A stretch of DNA of 64,000 bases from an uncultured Clostridia bacterium (GTDB lineage Bacteria; Bacillota_A; Clostridia; TANB77; CAG-508): assembly GCA_944393405.1 (NCBI GenBank), contig CALYAC010000010.1, forward strand, positions 1 to 64,000. The letters run 5' to 3'. How positions within the stretch are numbered: position 1 is the first letter of the stretch; the number at the start of each line of letters is the position of its first letter. The notes beneath the pieces were generated by a model. The model searched no databases. It had not been told where the DNA came from and saw nothing but the letters and a program-made list of their open reading frames with translations. Shown here piece after piece: positions 17,035 to 26,011 of this stretch. The translations under genes were made by a program, and so were the position numbers.

Positions 17035-18261
17035 ATGGATTATTTATATATGATTCAGCAGGCACTTGTATGGTTATTAACAATATTTTGGGGATATCAA
17101 TTAATTATAAGTATATGTTCTTTAGTAAAATTAAAGGATAAACCAATTTTAGAGGAAAAAACAAATAAATTTATGGCTATAATACCTGCTCATAATGAAG
17201 AAAATGTTATTGAAGCTTTGATAGAAAGTTTAAATAATCAAGACTATCCAAAAGATCATTATGATATATATGTTATTGCCGACAATTGTACAGATAGAAC
17301 TGCTGAAATTGCAAGAGCTCATGGTGCAATAGTAATGGAAAGACATGATGATGAACATAAAACTAAAGGATATGCTCTTCAATGGTTTTTACAACAAAAA
17401 ATAGAAGAAGATGCTCCATATGATGCATTCTGTATTTTTGATGCTGATAATATAGTTGACAAAAACTTTTTAAAAGCAATGAATAAAAAGCTATGTCAAG
17501 GAGAAGAAGTGGTTCAAGGATATAGAGATATAAAAAATCCAACAGATAGTTGGGTATCAGCAGGATATGCATTATTTTACTGGACAATGAATAGATTTTA
17601 TCATTTAGCTAGATACAATTTAGGATTATCACCATTAATAAATGGTACTGGATTTATGGTAAAATTTGATGTTATAAAACCAGAAGGATGGAATACAAAA
17701 ACTTTAACAGAGGATATAGAATTTTCTTTAAAAAGAATTATTACAGGACGTAGACTTGGATGGGCAACAGATGCTATTGTATATGATGAGCAACCAGTAG
17801 GATTTAAACAATCATGGAAACAAAGAACAAGGTGGACAGTTGGACATATTCAATGTATGAGTGAATATACAAAGCCACTTGCCTCAGCAGTAAAAGAACA
17901 TAAAACAATGATGAATTTTGATGGACTTTTATATATATTAGGTAGTATTCCAATGTTTATCCTAACATTATTACTTTTATTATTAAACTTTGTAATATAT
18001 GCTGCAAATGGAATGACAGCAACAGAATTGATAATTAACTGTTTAAGATACTTAATTCCAACATTCTTATTACCAATATTTACAGCTATTTTAATTATGA
18101 TTCTAGAAAAGAAGAAAATAAGACCTATGATTAAAGGACTTCTTTGTTATCCATTATTCTTAGGATCTTGGATTTTAATAAACTTTAAGTGTTTATTTAA
18201 ACGTGATACAAGTTGGGATAAGATTGAACATGTTAGAAATGTTAAAATTAACGAAGTATAA
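17035..18261 (+). CDS. Membrane glycosyltransferase family 2, processive type
   Basis: 408 residues. One N-terminal membrane segment (about 5-28), a cytoplasmic GT2 catalytic domain, then two to four C-terminal membrane segments. Catalytic marks: AIIPAHNEENVIEALIESL, DNCTDRTAEIAR, the DAD metal motif in CIFDADNIVDKNFL (about 134-147), ED in LTEDIEFSLK (acceptor base), and QRTRWTVGH, the QxxRW motif of processive synthases such as hyaluronan, cellulose or poly-GlcNAc synthases. The sugar cannot be told. It probably makes or extends a surface polysaccharide. A GT-C enzyme follows. Confidence 0.88.
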   Translation: MDYLYMIQQALVWLLTIFWGYQLIISICSLVKLKDKPILEEKTNKFMAIIPAHNEENVIEALIESLNNQDYPKDHYDIYVIADNCTDRTAEIARAHGAIVMERHDDEHKTKGYALQWFLQQKIEEDAPYDAFCIFDADNIVDKNFLKAMNKKLCQGEEVVQGYRDIKNPTDSWVSAGYALFYWTMNRFYHLARYNLGLSPLINGTGFMVKFDVIKPEGWNTKTLTEDIEFSLKRIITGRRLGWATDAIVYDEQPVGFKQSWKQRTRWTVGHIQCMSEYTKPLASAVKEHKTMMNFDGLLYILGSIPMFILTLLLLLLNFVIYAANGMTATELIINCLRYLIPTFLLPIFTAILIMILEKKKIRPMIKGLLCYPLFLGSWILINFKCLFKRDTSWDKIEHVRNVKINEV

Positions 18262-18282
18262 AATATATATTTAAATAAAGAG

Positions 18283-18338
18283 AAATTCTAGACATGAATT
18301 ATAGAAAATGATATAATTTGTGTCTAGAATTTATTTTG
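18283..18338 (+). terminator. Long-loop hairpin between the two glycosyltransferase genes
   Basis: AAATTCTAGACA and TGTCTAGAATTT are perfect 12-base arms around 26 bases that contain a TATAAT-like box, then TATTTTG. It could terminate the GT2 transcript. Confidence 0.6.
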
Positions 18339-18354
18339 TATATAGGAGGATGTT

Positions 18355-19884
18355 TTGGAAAATTTAAATTTAATAAAAACTGAAACAAAGAAGAAAAAAA
18401 ATTGGATGAAATATATACATATTGCAATTATTGTATTGGGAACAATATTTATATCATTAAGTATATTTCATTCGAATTTATGGTTTGATGAAAGCTATAG
18501 TGTTGAAATTGCTAAGCATAGTATTTCTGAAATTTGGTCTATAGGTGCTAATGATGTACATCCGATATTATACTATGTTTTATTACATTTAGTGGGAAGC
18601 TTAACAAATTATAATTTAATAGCTTTAAGAATGATATCACTAATTTCAATAGCTTTAGTTGGACTTTTAGGATATACGCATATAAGAAAAGATTTTGGGG
18701 AAAAGACAGGAATTATTTTTTCATTTTTAGTATTTTTCTTACCGGTATCTGCAGAATATGCAGGAGAGCTAAGAATGTATAGTCTAGGGATGCTTCTAGG
18801 AACAATACTTGGAATTTATGCATATAGACTATATAAAGGCAATGAAAATTTAAAAAACTTTATAATATTTGGGTTAAGTAGTTTGCTTGTTTCTTATACT
18901 CATTATTATGGATTAATGCTTGCTGGAATTATTAATTTAATTTTATTTATATACTATATTAGAAATAGAAAAACAAAAAGTAAGGAATTAAGAAATTTCA
19001 TAATTACAGCCATTATTCAAGTCGTGCTTTATCTACCTTGGTTAAGTCTATTTTTAGGACAGCTTGCATCTGTATCTAAAGGATTTTGGATTACACTTAC
19101 TTTTCCAGATACTCTAATTGAAATAATAAATATGCAATTTTTAGGAAGCTTACCAAGCAATATAGGACTTATATTTGCTGTAGCTAGTTTTATATATTTG
19201 ATATATATATGTATATTTAAAATAAAGAAACAAGACAAAAAAATAGATATGAAACCTGTAATTCTTTCTTTATCAATATACATTGGAATAATTATAATAG
19301 CTTTATTAGTTTCTTTATGCATGCAAAGTGTAATATTACTATATAGATACTTACTTATACTTACAGGTTTATTTATTTTTATGATTTCATATATAATTGC
19401 AAAAGATAATAATAAATATAGAGTTATAGCTTTTTGTTTAATTGTACTAGTAATATCTATATTTAGTAATATAGGATTAATGAAGCAAAATTATGATAAT
19501 AGAAATGAAGTATTCTTATCATATTTAGAAGAAAATATTCAAGAAGATGATATAATACTATACTCTGACGCAATAAGTGGTGCTGTTGTAACAACATATT
19601 TTGAAAATCAATCATATTTCTATGATAAAAATCATTGGAATGTAGAAGAAGCATATAAAGCATATGCTCCATATATGAAAATAGTATATAGTATAGATGA
19701 ACTAATTAAAGAATATGATGGAAGAATTATATTAGTAGAAGGAGGAGATTCTTCATCATTATTAACTGAAATTAAGCAAATGAATGATACATGTGAGACT
19801 ATATCTAGAGAGGTATTTGAAACAGGTTATAAAAATAATACATATACTATAGAAATAGTACAAATTAATGAAGATACTAAATAG
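18355..19884 (+). CDS. GT-C fold membrane glycosyltransferase (family 39-like)
   Basis: 509 residues from TTG 18355 behind AGGAGG. After an N-terminal membrane segment comes LWFDESYSVEIAKHS, the acidic loop of the PMT/ArnT superfamily, and DVHPILYYVLLHL. About ten more membrane segments follow, then a soluble C-terminal domain of roughly 110 residues. Such enzymes transfer sugars from polyprenyl-phosphate donors on the outer face of the membrane. The preceding GT2 gene suggests a common surface-glycan role. Acceptor unknown. Confidence 0.75.
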   Translation: MENLNLIKTETKKKKNWMKYIHIAIIVLGTIFISLSIFHSNLWFDESYSVEIAKHSISEIWSIGANDVHPILYYVLLHLVGSLTNYNLIALRMISLISIALVGLLGYTHIRKDFGEKTGIIFSFLVFFLPVSAEYAGELRMYSLGMLLGTILGIYAYRLYKGNENLKNFIIFGLSSLLVSYTHYYGLMLAGIINLILFIYYIRNRKTKSKELRNFIITAIIQVVLYLPWLSLFLGQLASVSKGFWITLTFPDTLIEIINMQFLGSLPSNIGLIFAVASFIYLIYICIFKIKKQDKKIDMKPVILSLSIYIGIIIIALLVSLCMQSVILLYRYLLILTGLFIFMISYIIAKDNNKYRVIAFCLIVLVISIFSNIGLMKQNYDNRNEVFLSYLEENIQEDDIILYSDAISGAVVTTYFENQSYFYDKNHWNVEEAYKAYAPYMKIVYSIDELIKEYDGRIILVEGGDSSSLLTEIKQMNDTCETISREVFETGYKNNTYTIEIVQINEDTK

Positions 19885-19962
19885 GAAATAATAATATTAT
19901 TAAGAGGTATTGATAAATTATAGATTCCACGCGATATATCCCATGATATAAGTAAATATATA

Positions 19963-19991
19963 TTGACAATAAAAAAATGTTAAAATATAAT
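19963..19991 (+). promoter_or_regulatory. Consensus promoter of the AIM24-family gene
   Basis: TTGACA, 17 bases, TATAAT, 30 bases before the start at 20021. Confidence 0.8.
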
Positions 19992-20020
19992 GAAGGCATA
20001 ATAAAAAAGGGGGAAAACAA

Positions 20021-20704
20021 ATGAAGTATCAAATTATAGGACAAACTGTACCAGTGGTTGAATTAGAGTTAAACAAAGGAGAAACAGTATATACTCAAAG
20101 AGGTGGATTATGTTATGAAACAGATGGTATAGTAATGAAGACAAATGCTAGAGGTGGAGTTATGAAAAGCCTTGGAAGAATGCTTACTGGTGAATCAATC
20201 TTTATGGCAAACTATACAGCTGATAGAGATGGAGCTAAAATTGCTTTTGCGACAACAGTTCCAGGAAATATAATTCCATTTAATTTAACAGAAAGACCAT
20301 CTGGACTAGTTGTGCAAAAAGGTTCTTTCTTATGTGCAGAAGATGATGTAGAAACATCAGTAACTTTTACTAAAAAATTTGGTGCAGGGTTATTTGGAGG
20401 AGAAGGATTTATCCTTCAAAAAGTAACAGGAAATGGTACAGTATTCTTAGAAGTAGATGGAGATCCAATTGAAAAAGAATTGATGCCAGGAGAAGTATTA
20501 AAAGTAGATACTGGAAATGTAGTAGCATTTGAAACAACAGTTACTTATACAATAGAAATGGTGAGCGGATTAGGAAATATATTCTTAGGAGGAGAAGGAT
20601 TATTTTTAACAAAATTAATTGGACCTGGAAAAGTTATATTACAATCACAAAACTTTAATGATTTTGTATCAAGAGTTGCTCCAGCAAGTCCAAAGAATCA
20701 ATAA
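20021..20704 (+). CDS. AIM24/TIGR00266 family protein
   Basis: 227 residues behind AAAGGGGG. The family forms a beta-sandwich trimer with glycine-rich loops; AIM24 is named from a yeast mitochondrial protein and the bacterial role is not known. Typical strings: YTQRGGLCYETDGI, SLGRMLTGESIFMANYTA, PGNIIPFNL, KKFGAGLFGGEGFILQKVTG, and the near repeat LGNIFLGGEGLFLTKLIGPG. Monocistronic, with a strong promoter and terminator. Confidence 0.9.
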   Translation: MKYQIIGQTVPVVELELNKGETVYTQRGGLCYETDGIVMKTNARGGVMKSLGRMLTGESIFMANYTADRDGAKIAFATTVPGNIIPFNLTERPSGLVVQKGSFLCAEDDVETSVTFTKKFGAGLFGGEGFILQKVTGNGTVFLEVDGDPIEKELMPGEVLKVDTGNVVAFETTVTYTIEMVSGLGNIFLGGEGLFLTKLIGPGKVILQSQNFNDFVSRVAPASPKNQ

Positions 20705-20711
20705 AAAAGTT

Positions 20712-20742
20712 GATAGTGGTAATCTTATTACCACTATCTTTA
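20712..20742 (+). terminator. Terminator after the AIM24-family gene
   Basis: GATAGTGGTAAT, short loop, ATTACCACTATC, then TTTATG: perfect 12-base stem. Confidence 0.85.
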
Positions 20743-20781
20743 TGTGAAATATAGTTTTTTATGATATTTTATAGTATTTTC

Positions 20782-20810
20782 TTGATAGCAATTACATAAA
20801 ATGGTATAAT
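20782..20810 (+). promoter_or_regulatory. Extended -10 promoter
   Basis: TTGATA, 17 bases ending ATGG, TATAAT, about 24 bases before the start at 20834. Confidence 0.75.
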
Positions 20811-20833
20811 CAAAACTGGAGAGTGAAGAGAAA

Positions 20834-21679
20834 ATGATATTTGAAAACAAAACAAAAGTATATGCATTTGTAGGACCATCAGGAACAGGGAAAAGTTATA
20901 GAGCGCAAATGGTTGCAAGTGAAAATAATATAAAATATATAATAGATGATGGATTACTCATAAAAGAAAATGATGTGATTGCAGGAAGTTCTGCAAAAAA
21001 AGCACCAACCAAAATAGAAACCGTAAAGAAAGCCATTTTTATAGATAAAAAAGATAGAAACGAAATGAGAGAAGCTATAAGAAAAGTAAAACCAGATGCA
21101 ATACTAATATTAGGCACTTCTGATGGAATGATTGAAAAAATAACAGAAAATTTAGGCTTACCAAAACCAGAAAAAACTATATATATAAACGAAGTAGCAA
21201 CAGAAACTGAAATGGAAACAGCAAGAAGAATAAGAACAACAGAGGGAAAACATGTTATTCCAGTGCCTACATTTGAAATAAAAAGAGATTTTGCAGGATA
21301 TATATTAGATCCTCTTCAAATATTTAAATATAGAAGAAATGATACTCCATATATGTCTGAAAAATCAATTATAAGACCAACATTCAGTTATTTAGGAAAA
21401 TTTACAATATCAGATACAGTTTTTAGACAAATTGTAGAATATATATCTAAAAAAACAGAAGGAATACATAGAGTTTCAAGAGTAAGAGTTGAAAATACAG
21501 TAGGAGCAACAAATATTTATGTGGAAGTTTACGTGATATTTGGATATAATATAGTTAATGTATTAAGAGAGTTTAAACAAAAAGTAAAAAAAGAGATAGA
21601 AAGGTTAACTACAATGAATGTGCAAGAAGTTTCAGTTCTTGCAAAAGGAATACATATGCCAGAAAGAGAGGAAAAATAG
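20834..21679 (+). CDS. P-loop ATPase fused to an Asp23/Gls24-like domain
   Basis: 281 residues. Residues 10-30 hold a Walker A loop, FVGPSGTGKSYRAQ; the next 140 residues look like a small P-loop domain (IDDGLLIKENDVIAGSSAKK, AILILGTSDGM, RRIRTTEGKHVIPV). Residues about 180-275 read as Asp23/Gls24 (DUF322): LGKFTISDTVFRQIVEYI, VSRVRVENT, IYVEVYVIFGYNIVNVL, VQEVSVLAKGIHM. Asp23-type proteins are membrane-associated cell-envelope stress factors. The fusion is unusual to my knowledge. The stop is directly followed by the ATG of the next gene, so they are coupled. Confidence 0.75.
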   Translation: MIFENKTKVYAFVGPSGTGKSYRAQMVASENNIKYIIDDGLLIKENDVIAGSSAKKAPTKIETVKKAIFIDKKDRNEMREAIRKVKPDAILILGTSDGMIEKITENLGLPKPEKTIYINEVATETEMETARRIRTTEGKHVIPVPTFEIKRDFAGYILDPLQIFKYRRNDTPYMSEKSIIRPTFSYLGKFTISDTVFRQIVEYISKKTEGIHRVSRVRVENTVGATNIYVEVYVIFGYNIVNVLREFKQKVKKEIERLTTMNVQEVSVLAKGIHMPEREEK

Positions 21680-22969
21680 ATGTCATTTATAGTAGCAATT
21701 GATGGTCCTGCAGGAACAGGAAAAGGAACAGTAACAGGAATATTATCAAAAAAATTTAAATTATTAAATATTGATACTGGTGCAACATATAGATGTGTAA
21801 CTTTAGATATGATTAACAAAAACATAAGTATTGATGATTTAGATAAAATAAAAGAATTATTAAAAAATATTAAAATAGAATTAAAGATAGAAAATAATAT
21901 TCAAAAAGTTTATTTAAATGGAGAAGATGTTACAGAAAAGATAAGAAGCAAAGAAGTAACATCTTTAGTATCACAAGTTTCTAGTATAAAGGAAGTACGT
22001 TTAAGTATGGTAAACCTTCAAAGAAAGATGGCAGAAGGAAAAGACGTTATAATGGAGGGAAGAGATATTGGAACATATGTATTTCCAAAAGCAGATGTAA
22101 AAATATACTTAGATGCCGATGTTGAAGAAAGAGCCAAAAGAAGATTTGCTCAAAATAGAGAAAAAGGCATAAATATGTCATATGTAGAAATATTAGAAAA
22201 TATTAAAAAAAGAGATGAAAATGATAGAAAAAAAGAAATAGGTGCATTAAAAGTAGCAGAAGATGCAGAGGTAATAGATAGTACAACAAAGAGTATAAAA
22301 CAAGTTGTAAGAGAAATAAGTAGTGTAATAATTGAGAAAAAAAGAGAAATAAAGCAAACAAAAAAAATATATAAGATAAGAAAAGAAAATGCTTGGAAGA
22401 AATTTGTTAGAAAGATAGTAAAAGTTATTTTAAAAACAGCATATAGAATAGCTTTTAGAGTGAAAATAACTGGAAAAGTTCCAGAAGATGGAGCATATAT
22501 TTTATGTTGTAATCATATAAATTATCTTGATGCTGCAGCAATAGTATTATTTAACAAGAGAAAAGTAAATTTTGTAGCTAAAGAAGATTTATTTACACAT
22601 GGAATATTAAATTGGTTAGGACATTTATTTGATGCAATTCCAATAAAAAGAAATATGCAAGATATAGAAGCAATGAAAAGATGTCTAAAGGCATTGAAAA
22701 ATGGAGAACTTCTAGGAATATTTCCTGAAGGAACAAGAAAAGGTATGGAAAAAAATATGAAAGCTAAAAATGGTGCAGCTTTCATGGCAATTAAGGGTAA
22801 GGTGAAAGTAATACCTGTAGGTATCCATGGTACATTTAAACCTTTTAGCAAAGTATATATGAACTATGGTGAACCTATAGATTTGAGTGGTTATACAAAA
22901 GATGATTTAGATAAAGCAACAGACATTATTATGGAGCAAATAGTTATGTTGACAAAAAAAGAAGATTAA
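21680..22969 (+). CDS. cmk: Cytidylate kinase / 1-acylglycerol-3-phosphate acyltransferase fusion
   Basis: 429 residues. Residues 1-215 are (d)CMP kinase: IDGPAGTGKGTVTGIL, NIDTGATYRCVTL, MEGRDIGTYVFPKADVKIYL, RRFAQN. Residues about 235-425 are a PlsC-type acyltransferase: NHINYLDAA (HxxxxD, about 277-285), FVAKEDLF, PIKRN, and IFPEGTRKG (about 347-355). Thus one polypeptide combines nucleotide and phospholipid synthesis. Cmk is often beside plsC in Clostridia, so the fusion likely arose from adjacent genes. No stop or frameshift lies between the two parts. Confidence 0.9.
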   Translation: MSFIVAIDGPAGTGKGTVTGILSKKFKLLNIDTGATYRCVTLDMINKNISIDDLDKIKELLKNIKIELKIENNIQKVYLNGEDVTEKIRSKEVTSLVSQVSSIKEVRLSMVNLQRKMAEGKDVIMEGRDIGTYVFPKADVKIYLDADVEERAKRRFAQNREKGINMSYVEILENIKKRDENDRKKEIGALKVAEDAEVIDSTTKSIKQVVREISSVIIEKKREIKQTKKIYKIRKENAWKKFVRKIVKVILKTAYRIAFRVKITGKVPEDGAYILCCNHINYLDAAAIVLFNKRKVNFVAKEDLFTHGILNWLGHLFDAIPIKRNMQDIEAMKRCLKALKNGELLGIFPEGTRKGMEKNMKAKNGAAFMAIKGKVKVIPVGIHGTFKPFSKVYMNYGEPIDLSGYTKDDLDKATDIIMEQIVMLTKKED

Positions 22970-23091
22970 TGTATAATATTAAAAGTTAAAAAAGGGTAAT
23001 TATATAAAAATATAGAATAAATAATATATTAAATTCTTTACAGAAGTCTTTAATATATTATTTATTGCAGTTTAAAAGAGAGGTAGAAGAA

Positions 23092-24906
23092 ATGAATAAC
23101 GAAAAAATAAGAAATGTAGCAATAATAGCACACGTTGATCATGGTAAAACAACTTTAGTTGATGCACTTTTAAAACAAAGCCATGTATTTAGAGAAAACG
23201 AACAAGTTGATGAGAGAATAATGGATTCAAATGCAATAGAAAAGGAAAGAGGAATAACTATCTTATCAAAAAATACATCTGTAATGTATAATGGAGTAAA
23301 AATTAATATAGTAGATACTCCTGGTCATGCGGATTTCGGAGGAGAAGTTGAGCGTGTTTTAAAGATGGTTGATGGAGTTCTTTTATTAGTTGATGCATTT
23401 GAAGGACCAATGCCTCAAACAAGAGAAGTTTTAAAGAAATCATTAGCATTAAATTTAAAACCAATAGTAATTATAAATAAAATAGATAGACCTGGAGCTG
23501 AACCACTTAAAGTTGTAGATAAAGTTTTAGAATTGTTTATAGAATTAAATGCAAATGATGATCAATTAGATTTTCCTGTAATATATGCATCTGCTAAAAA
23601 TGGAATTGCAAAAATGCATTTACAAGATGAAAGCGATAATGTAAATTGTATATTTGATACTATAATTTCTAATATAGAACCACCTAAATGTGATATGGAT
23701 GGAAGCATGCAGATGCTTGTATCAAATATAGATTATGATGATTATTTAGGAAGAATAGCAGTTGGAAGAATAGAGAGAGGAACAATTAATTCAGGAATGA
23801 GTGTTGCAATTTGTAAGAGCGAAAAAACAGAAAATGGTAAAATTGCAAAATTATTCACTTATGAAGGACTAAAAAGAGTCGAAACAGATTCTGTATCAGC
23901 AGGAGATATAGTTTGTTTATCAGGTATAGCAGATATAAATATTGGTGATACAATTTGTGATATAAATAATCCAGAAAAAATTCCATTTGTAGATATTGAT
24001 GAACCAACTGTATCTATGACATTTAGTGTAAATAATGGACCTTTTGCAGGAAAAGAAGGACAATTTGTTACATCAAGACATATTCGTGATAGATTAATGA
24101 AAGAACTTGAAAGAAATGTAAGTTTACGTGTAAAAGAAACTGATTCAGCAGACAGTTTTGAAGTATGTGGACGTGGTGAATTACACTTATCAGTATTAAT
24201 TGAAAATATGAGAAGAGAAGGATTTGAACTTTTAGTTTCTCGTCCAAAAGTTATATTTAAAGAAATAGATGGTGTAAAATGCGAACCAATCGAAAGATTA
24301 GTTGTAAATGTACCAGATGATTGTATTGGTAATGTTATAGAAAAACTTGGAAGACGTAAAGCAGAGATGTTAAATATGGAACCAGCTGAAGCAGGACATA
24401 CAAAAGTTGAATTTAAAATACCTGCTAGAGGAATTATTGGATATAGAACAGAATTCTTAACAGATACAAAAGGTGAAGGTACTATGAATAGTATATTTGA
24501 CTGTTATGAACCATATAAAGGAGAAATTCAATCAAGAACAAGAGGTGTTCTAGTAGCATTTGAACAAGGAACATCCGTAACATATGGTTTATACAATGCA
24601 CAAGAAAGAGGAGAATTATTCATCGGTGCTGGAGTGGATGTATATGAAGGTATGATTGTTGGAATAAATGCTAGAAATGAAGATATTTCAATAAATGTAT
24701 GTAAAGAAAAACATTTAACAAATACAAGAGCATCAGGATCAGATGAAGCATTAAGACTAGTTCCACCAATTCAATTATCATTAGAAAAAGCTATCGAATT
24801 TATACAAGATGATGAATTAGTAGAAGTAACACCAAAAAATATTCGTCTAAGAAAGAAAATATTAGATAGCAAGACAAGAGAAAGAGAAGCAAGAAGAAAA
24901 GTTTAA
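23092..24906 (+). CDS. typA: Translational GTPase TypA/BipA
   Basis: 604 residues from ATG 23092 (AGAGAGG upstream; a TTG at 23065 is possible but lacks an SD). A ribosome-binding GTPase linked to 50S assembly and stress growth. G1 AHVDHGKTT (residues 12-20), switch I RGITILSKN, G3 DTPGHADFGGEV, G4 NKIDRPGAEP, G5 ASAKNG. The C-terminal part has the BipA signatures FKIPARGIIGYRTEFLTDT, RTRGVLVAFEQG and GMIVGINAR. Full length. Terminator downstream at 24937. Confidence 0.96.
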   Translation: MNNEKIRNVAIIAHVDHGKTTLVDALLKQSHVFRENEQVDERIMDSNAIEKERGITILSKNTSVMYNGVKINIVDTPGHADFGGEVERVLKMVDGVLLLVDAFEGPMPQTREVLKKSLALNLKPIVIINKIDRPGAEPLKVVDKVLELFIELNANDDQLDFPVIYASAKNGIAKMHLQDESDNVNCIFDTIISNIEPPKCDMDGSMQMLVSNIDYDDYLGRIAVGRIERGTINSGMSVAICKSEKTENGKIAKLFTYEGLKRVETDSVSAGDIVCLSGIADINIGDTICDINNPEKIPFVDIDEPTVSMTFSVNNGPFAGKEGQFVTSRHIRDRLMKELERNVSLRVKETDSADSFEVCGRGELHLSVLIENMRREGFELLVSRPKVIFKEIDGVKCEPIERLVVNVPDDCIGNVIEKLGRRKAEMLNMEPAEAGHTKVEFKIPARGIIGYRTEFLTDTKGEGTMNSIFDCYEPYKGEIQSRTRGVLVAFEQGTSVTYGLYNAQERGELFIGAGVDVYEGMIVGINARNEDISINVCKEKHLTNTRASGSDEALRLVPPIQLSLEKAIEFIQDDELVEVTPKNIRLRKKILDSKTREREARRKV

Positions 24907-24910
24907 ATTT

Positions 24911-24936
24911 ACAATTGGGGACGGACTTGTTTTGCA
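24911..24936 (+). repeat. GC-richer motif resembling a clostridial interspersed repeat half
   Basis: AATTGGGGACGGACTTG and TTTTGC lie between typA and its terminator. The string GGGGACGGACTTGTTTTG resembles halves of palindromic repeats I recall from clostridial genomes. Only one arm is visible; no transposase is nearby. Confidence 0.35.
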
Positions 24937-24983
24937 AAAGATGATAAATTAGATGTTTTCTCTAATTTATCATCTTTTTATCT
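24937..24983 (+). terminator. Terminator after typA
   Basis: AAAAGATGATAAATTAG, loop, CTAATTTATCATC, TTTTTATC. Confidence 0.85.
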
Positions 24984-25035
24984 ATTAAAAGATTCTCATT
25001 CCTATTAGATAAAAAATATAAAAAAGGAGCAAAAA

Positions 25036-25626
25036 ATGAACAAAAACGAGTTAGCTAAGATAAAGAAAAAAGCATTAGAGGATCATATTCCAATTATTAT
25101 GGATGATACATTAAAGGTAATAGAAAATATATTAAAAGAAAATAAACCAAGTAGAATTTTAGAAATTGGAACAGCTGTAGGATATTCTGCAATTTGTTTT
25201 TCTGAATTTTTAAGTGAAAATGGAAAAATAGATACTATAGAAAGAGAAAAAGATAGAGTAGAAGAAGCTTTAGTAAATATAAAAAAAGCAGAAGTAGAAG
25301 AAAAAATAAACATTATAGAAGGAGATGCTGTTGAAATTTTACCAACACTAAATGAGACATATGATGTTGTGTTTATAGATGCATCCAAGGGAAAATATCC
25401 ATTTTTTTTAAAAGAAGCTTTGAGAATGTTAGGAAAAAATGGAATAATATTTGCAGATAATGTTTTATATAAAGGATATGTATTAAGTGACTATAATAAG
25501 CATAAACAACGTACTGCAGTTAGAAATTTAAGAGAATTTTTAGCAGAATTACAGGCAAATACTTCTTTAGAAACAAAAATATTAGAAGTTGGAGATGGAT
25601 TAGCAATTGCTAAAAAAATTAAATAA
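25036..25626 (+). CDS. trmR: SAM-dependent O-methyltransferase, TrmR-like
   Basis: 196 residues, class I fold of the catechol-OMT type: EIGTAVGYSAICFSEFL (SAM loop, about residues 41-57), TIEREKDRVEEAL, EGDAVEILPTL, and the metal-site segments FIDASKGKYPFFLKEAL and IIFADNVLYKGYV. These resemble B. subtilis YrrM (TrmR), which methylates 5-hydroxyuridine at tRNA position 34. In Bacillus it is next to the U32 proteins TrhP1/2 that make ho5U; a U32 gene lies 1.7 kb downstream here. The general OMT call is safe; TrmR is an inference from sequence and context. Confidence 0.75.
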   Translation: MNKNELAKIKKKALEDHIPIIMDDTLKVIENILKENKPSRILEIGTAVGYSAICFSEFLSENGKIDTIEREKDRVEEALVNIKKAEVEEKINIIEGDAVEILPTLNETYDVVFIDASKGKYPFFLKEALRMLGKNGIIFADNVLYKGYVLSDYNKHKQRTAVRNLREFLAELQANTSLETKILEVGDGLAIAKKIK

Positions 25627-25647
25627 TAATACGAAATAATTAATAAG

Positions 25648-25681
25648 GCGCCTGCGGGAGTTTCCCACAGACGCATTTTTA
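25648..25681. terminator. GC-rich terminator between trmR and a small reverse gene
   Basis: GCGCCTGCGGG pairs with CCCACAGACGC (G-T pairs), followed by ATTTTT on the forward strand. As at 12190, a GC-rich hairpin sits between a host gene and a convergent gene of foreign composition. Confidence 0.8.
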
Positions 25682-25697
25682 AGGAATAAAGAACATC

Positions 25698-25907
25698 TTA
25701 GATTCCGTATTTCTGAAACAGTTTTAAAACGATAGGATCTGTGCAATGAGGTATGCTGTAATCATCAGCAATTGCTTCTTTGATGAGAAGCTCCACCCTT
25801 TCATAATCCCCCTTATCTACTGCGTCATTAAATTGACGTGTCCAGAAACGTTCATCTTGTTCATGTTCCCAAGCGGCCATCCGCTCTCCATATGTTGTCC
25901 GAGCCAT
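25698..25907 (-). CDS. Small acidic protein of unknown function, foreign composition
   Basis: 69 residues from ATG 25907, chosen because GGAGG lies seven bases upstream (a start nine codons earlier lacks an SD). It starts MARTTYGERMAAWEHEQDER and contains FNDAVDKGDYERVELLIKEA, which resembles a single helix-turn-helix ankyrin- or TPR-like unit, but I do not recognise the family. A 60-base sample (25801-25860) is 40% GC and CGG, CGT and GCG codons are used. It stands alone, with its own promoter and a shared GC-rich hairpin: one of the scattered cassette-like genes. Confidence 0.65.
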   Translation of the reverse strand: MARTTYGERMAAWEHEQDERFWTRQFNDAVDKGDYERVELLIKEAIADDYSIPHCTDPIVLKLFQKYGI

Positions 25908-25949
25908 AATGCTTACCTCCTTACATGCAAACATACGTTACATAATTAA

Positions 25950-25978
25950 ATTATACAACATTATACAAAGAAAGTCTA
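25950..25978 (-). promoter_or_regulatory. Promoter of the small reverse gene
   Basis: On the reverse strand TAGACT, 17 bases, TATAAT; another TATAAT lies inside the spacer. Confidence 0.5.
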
Positions 25979-25985
25979 CAATAAT

Positions 25986-26011
25986 AAAAAAGGATTATTT
26001 AAATCCTTTTT
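25986..26011. terminator. AT-rich bidirectional terminator
   Basis: AAAAAGGATT, ATTTA, AATCCTTTTT. It overlaps the stop of the reverse gene at 26010. Confidence 0.75.
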
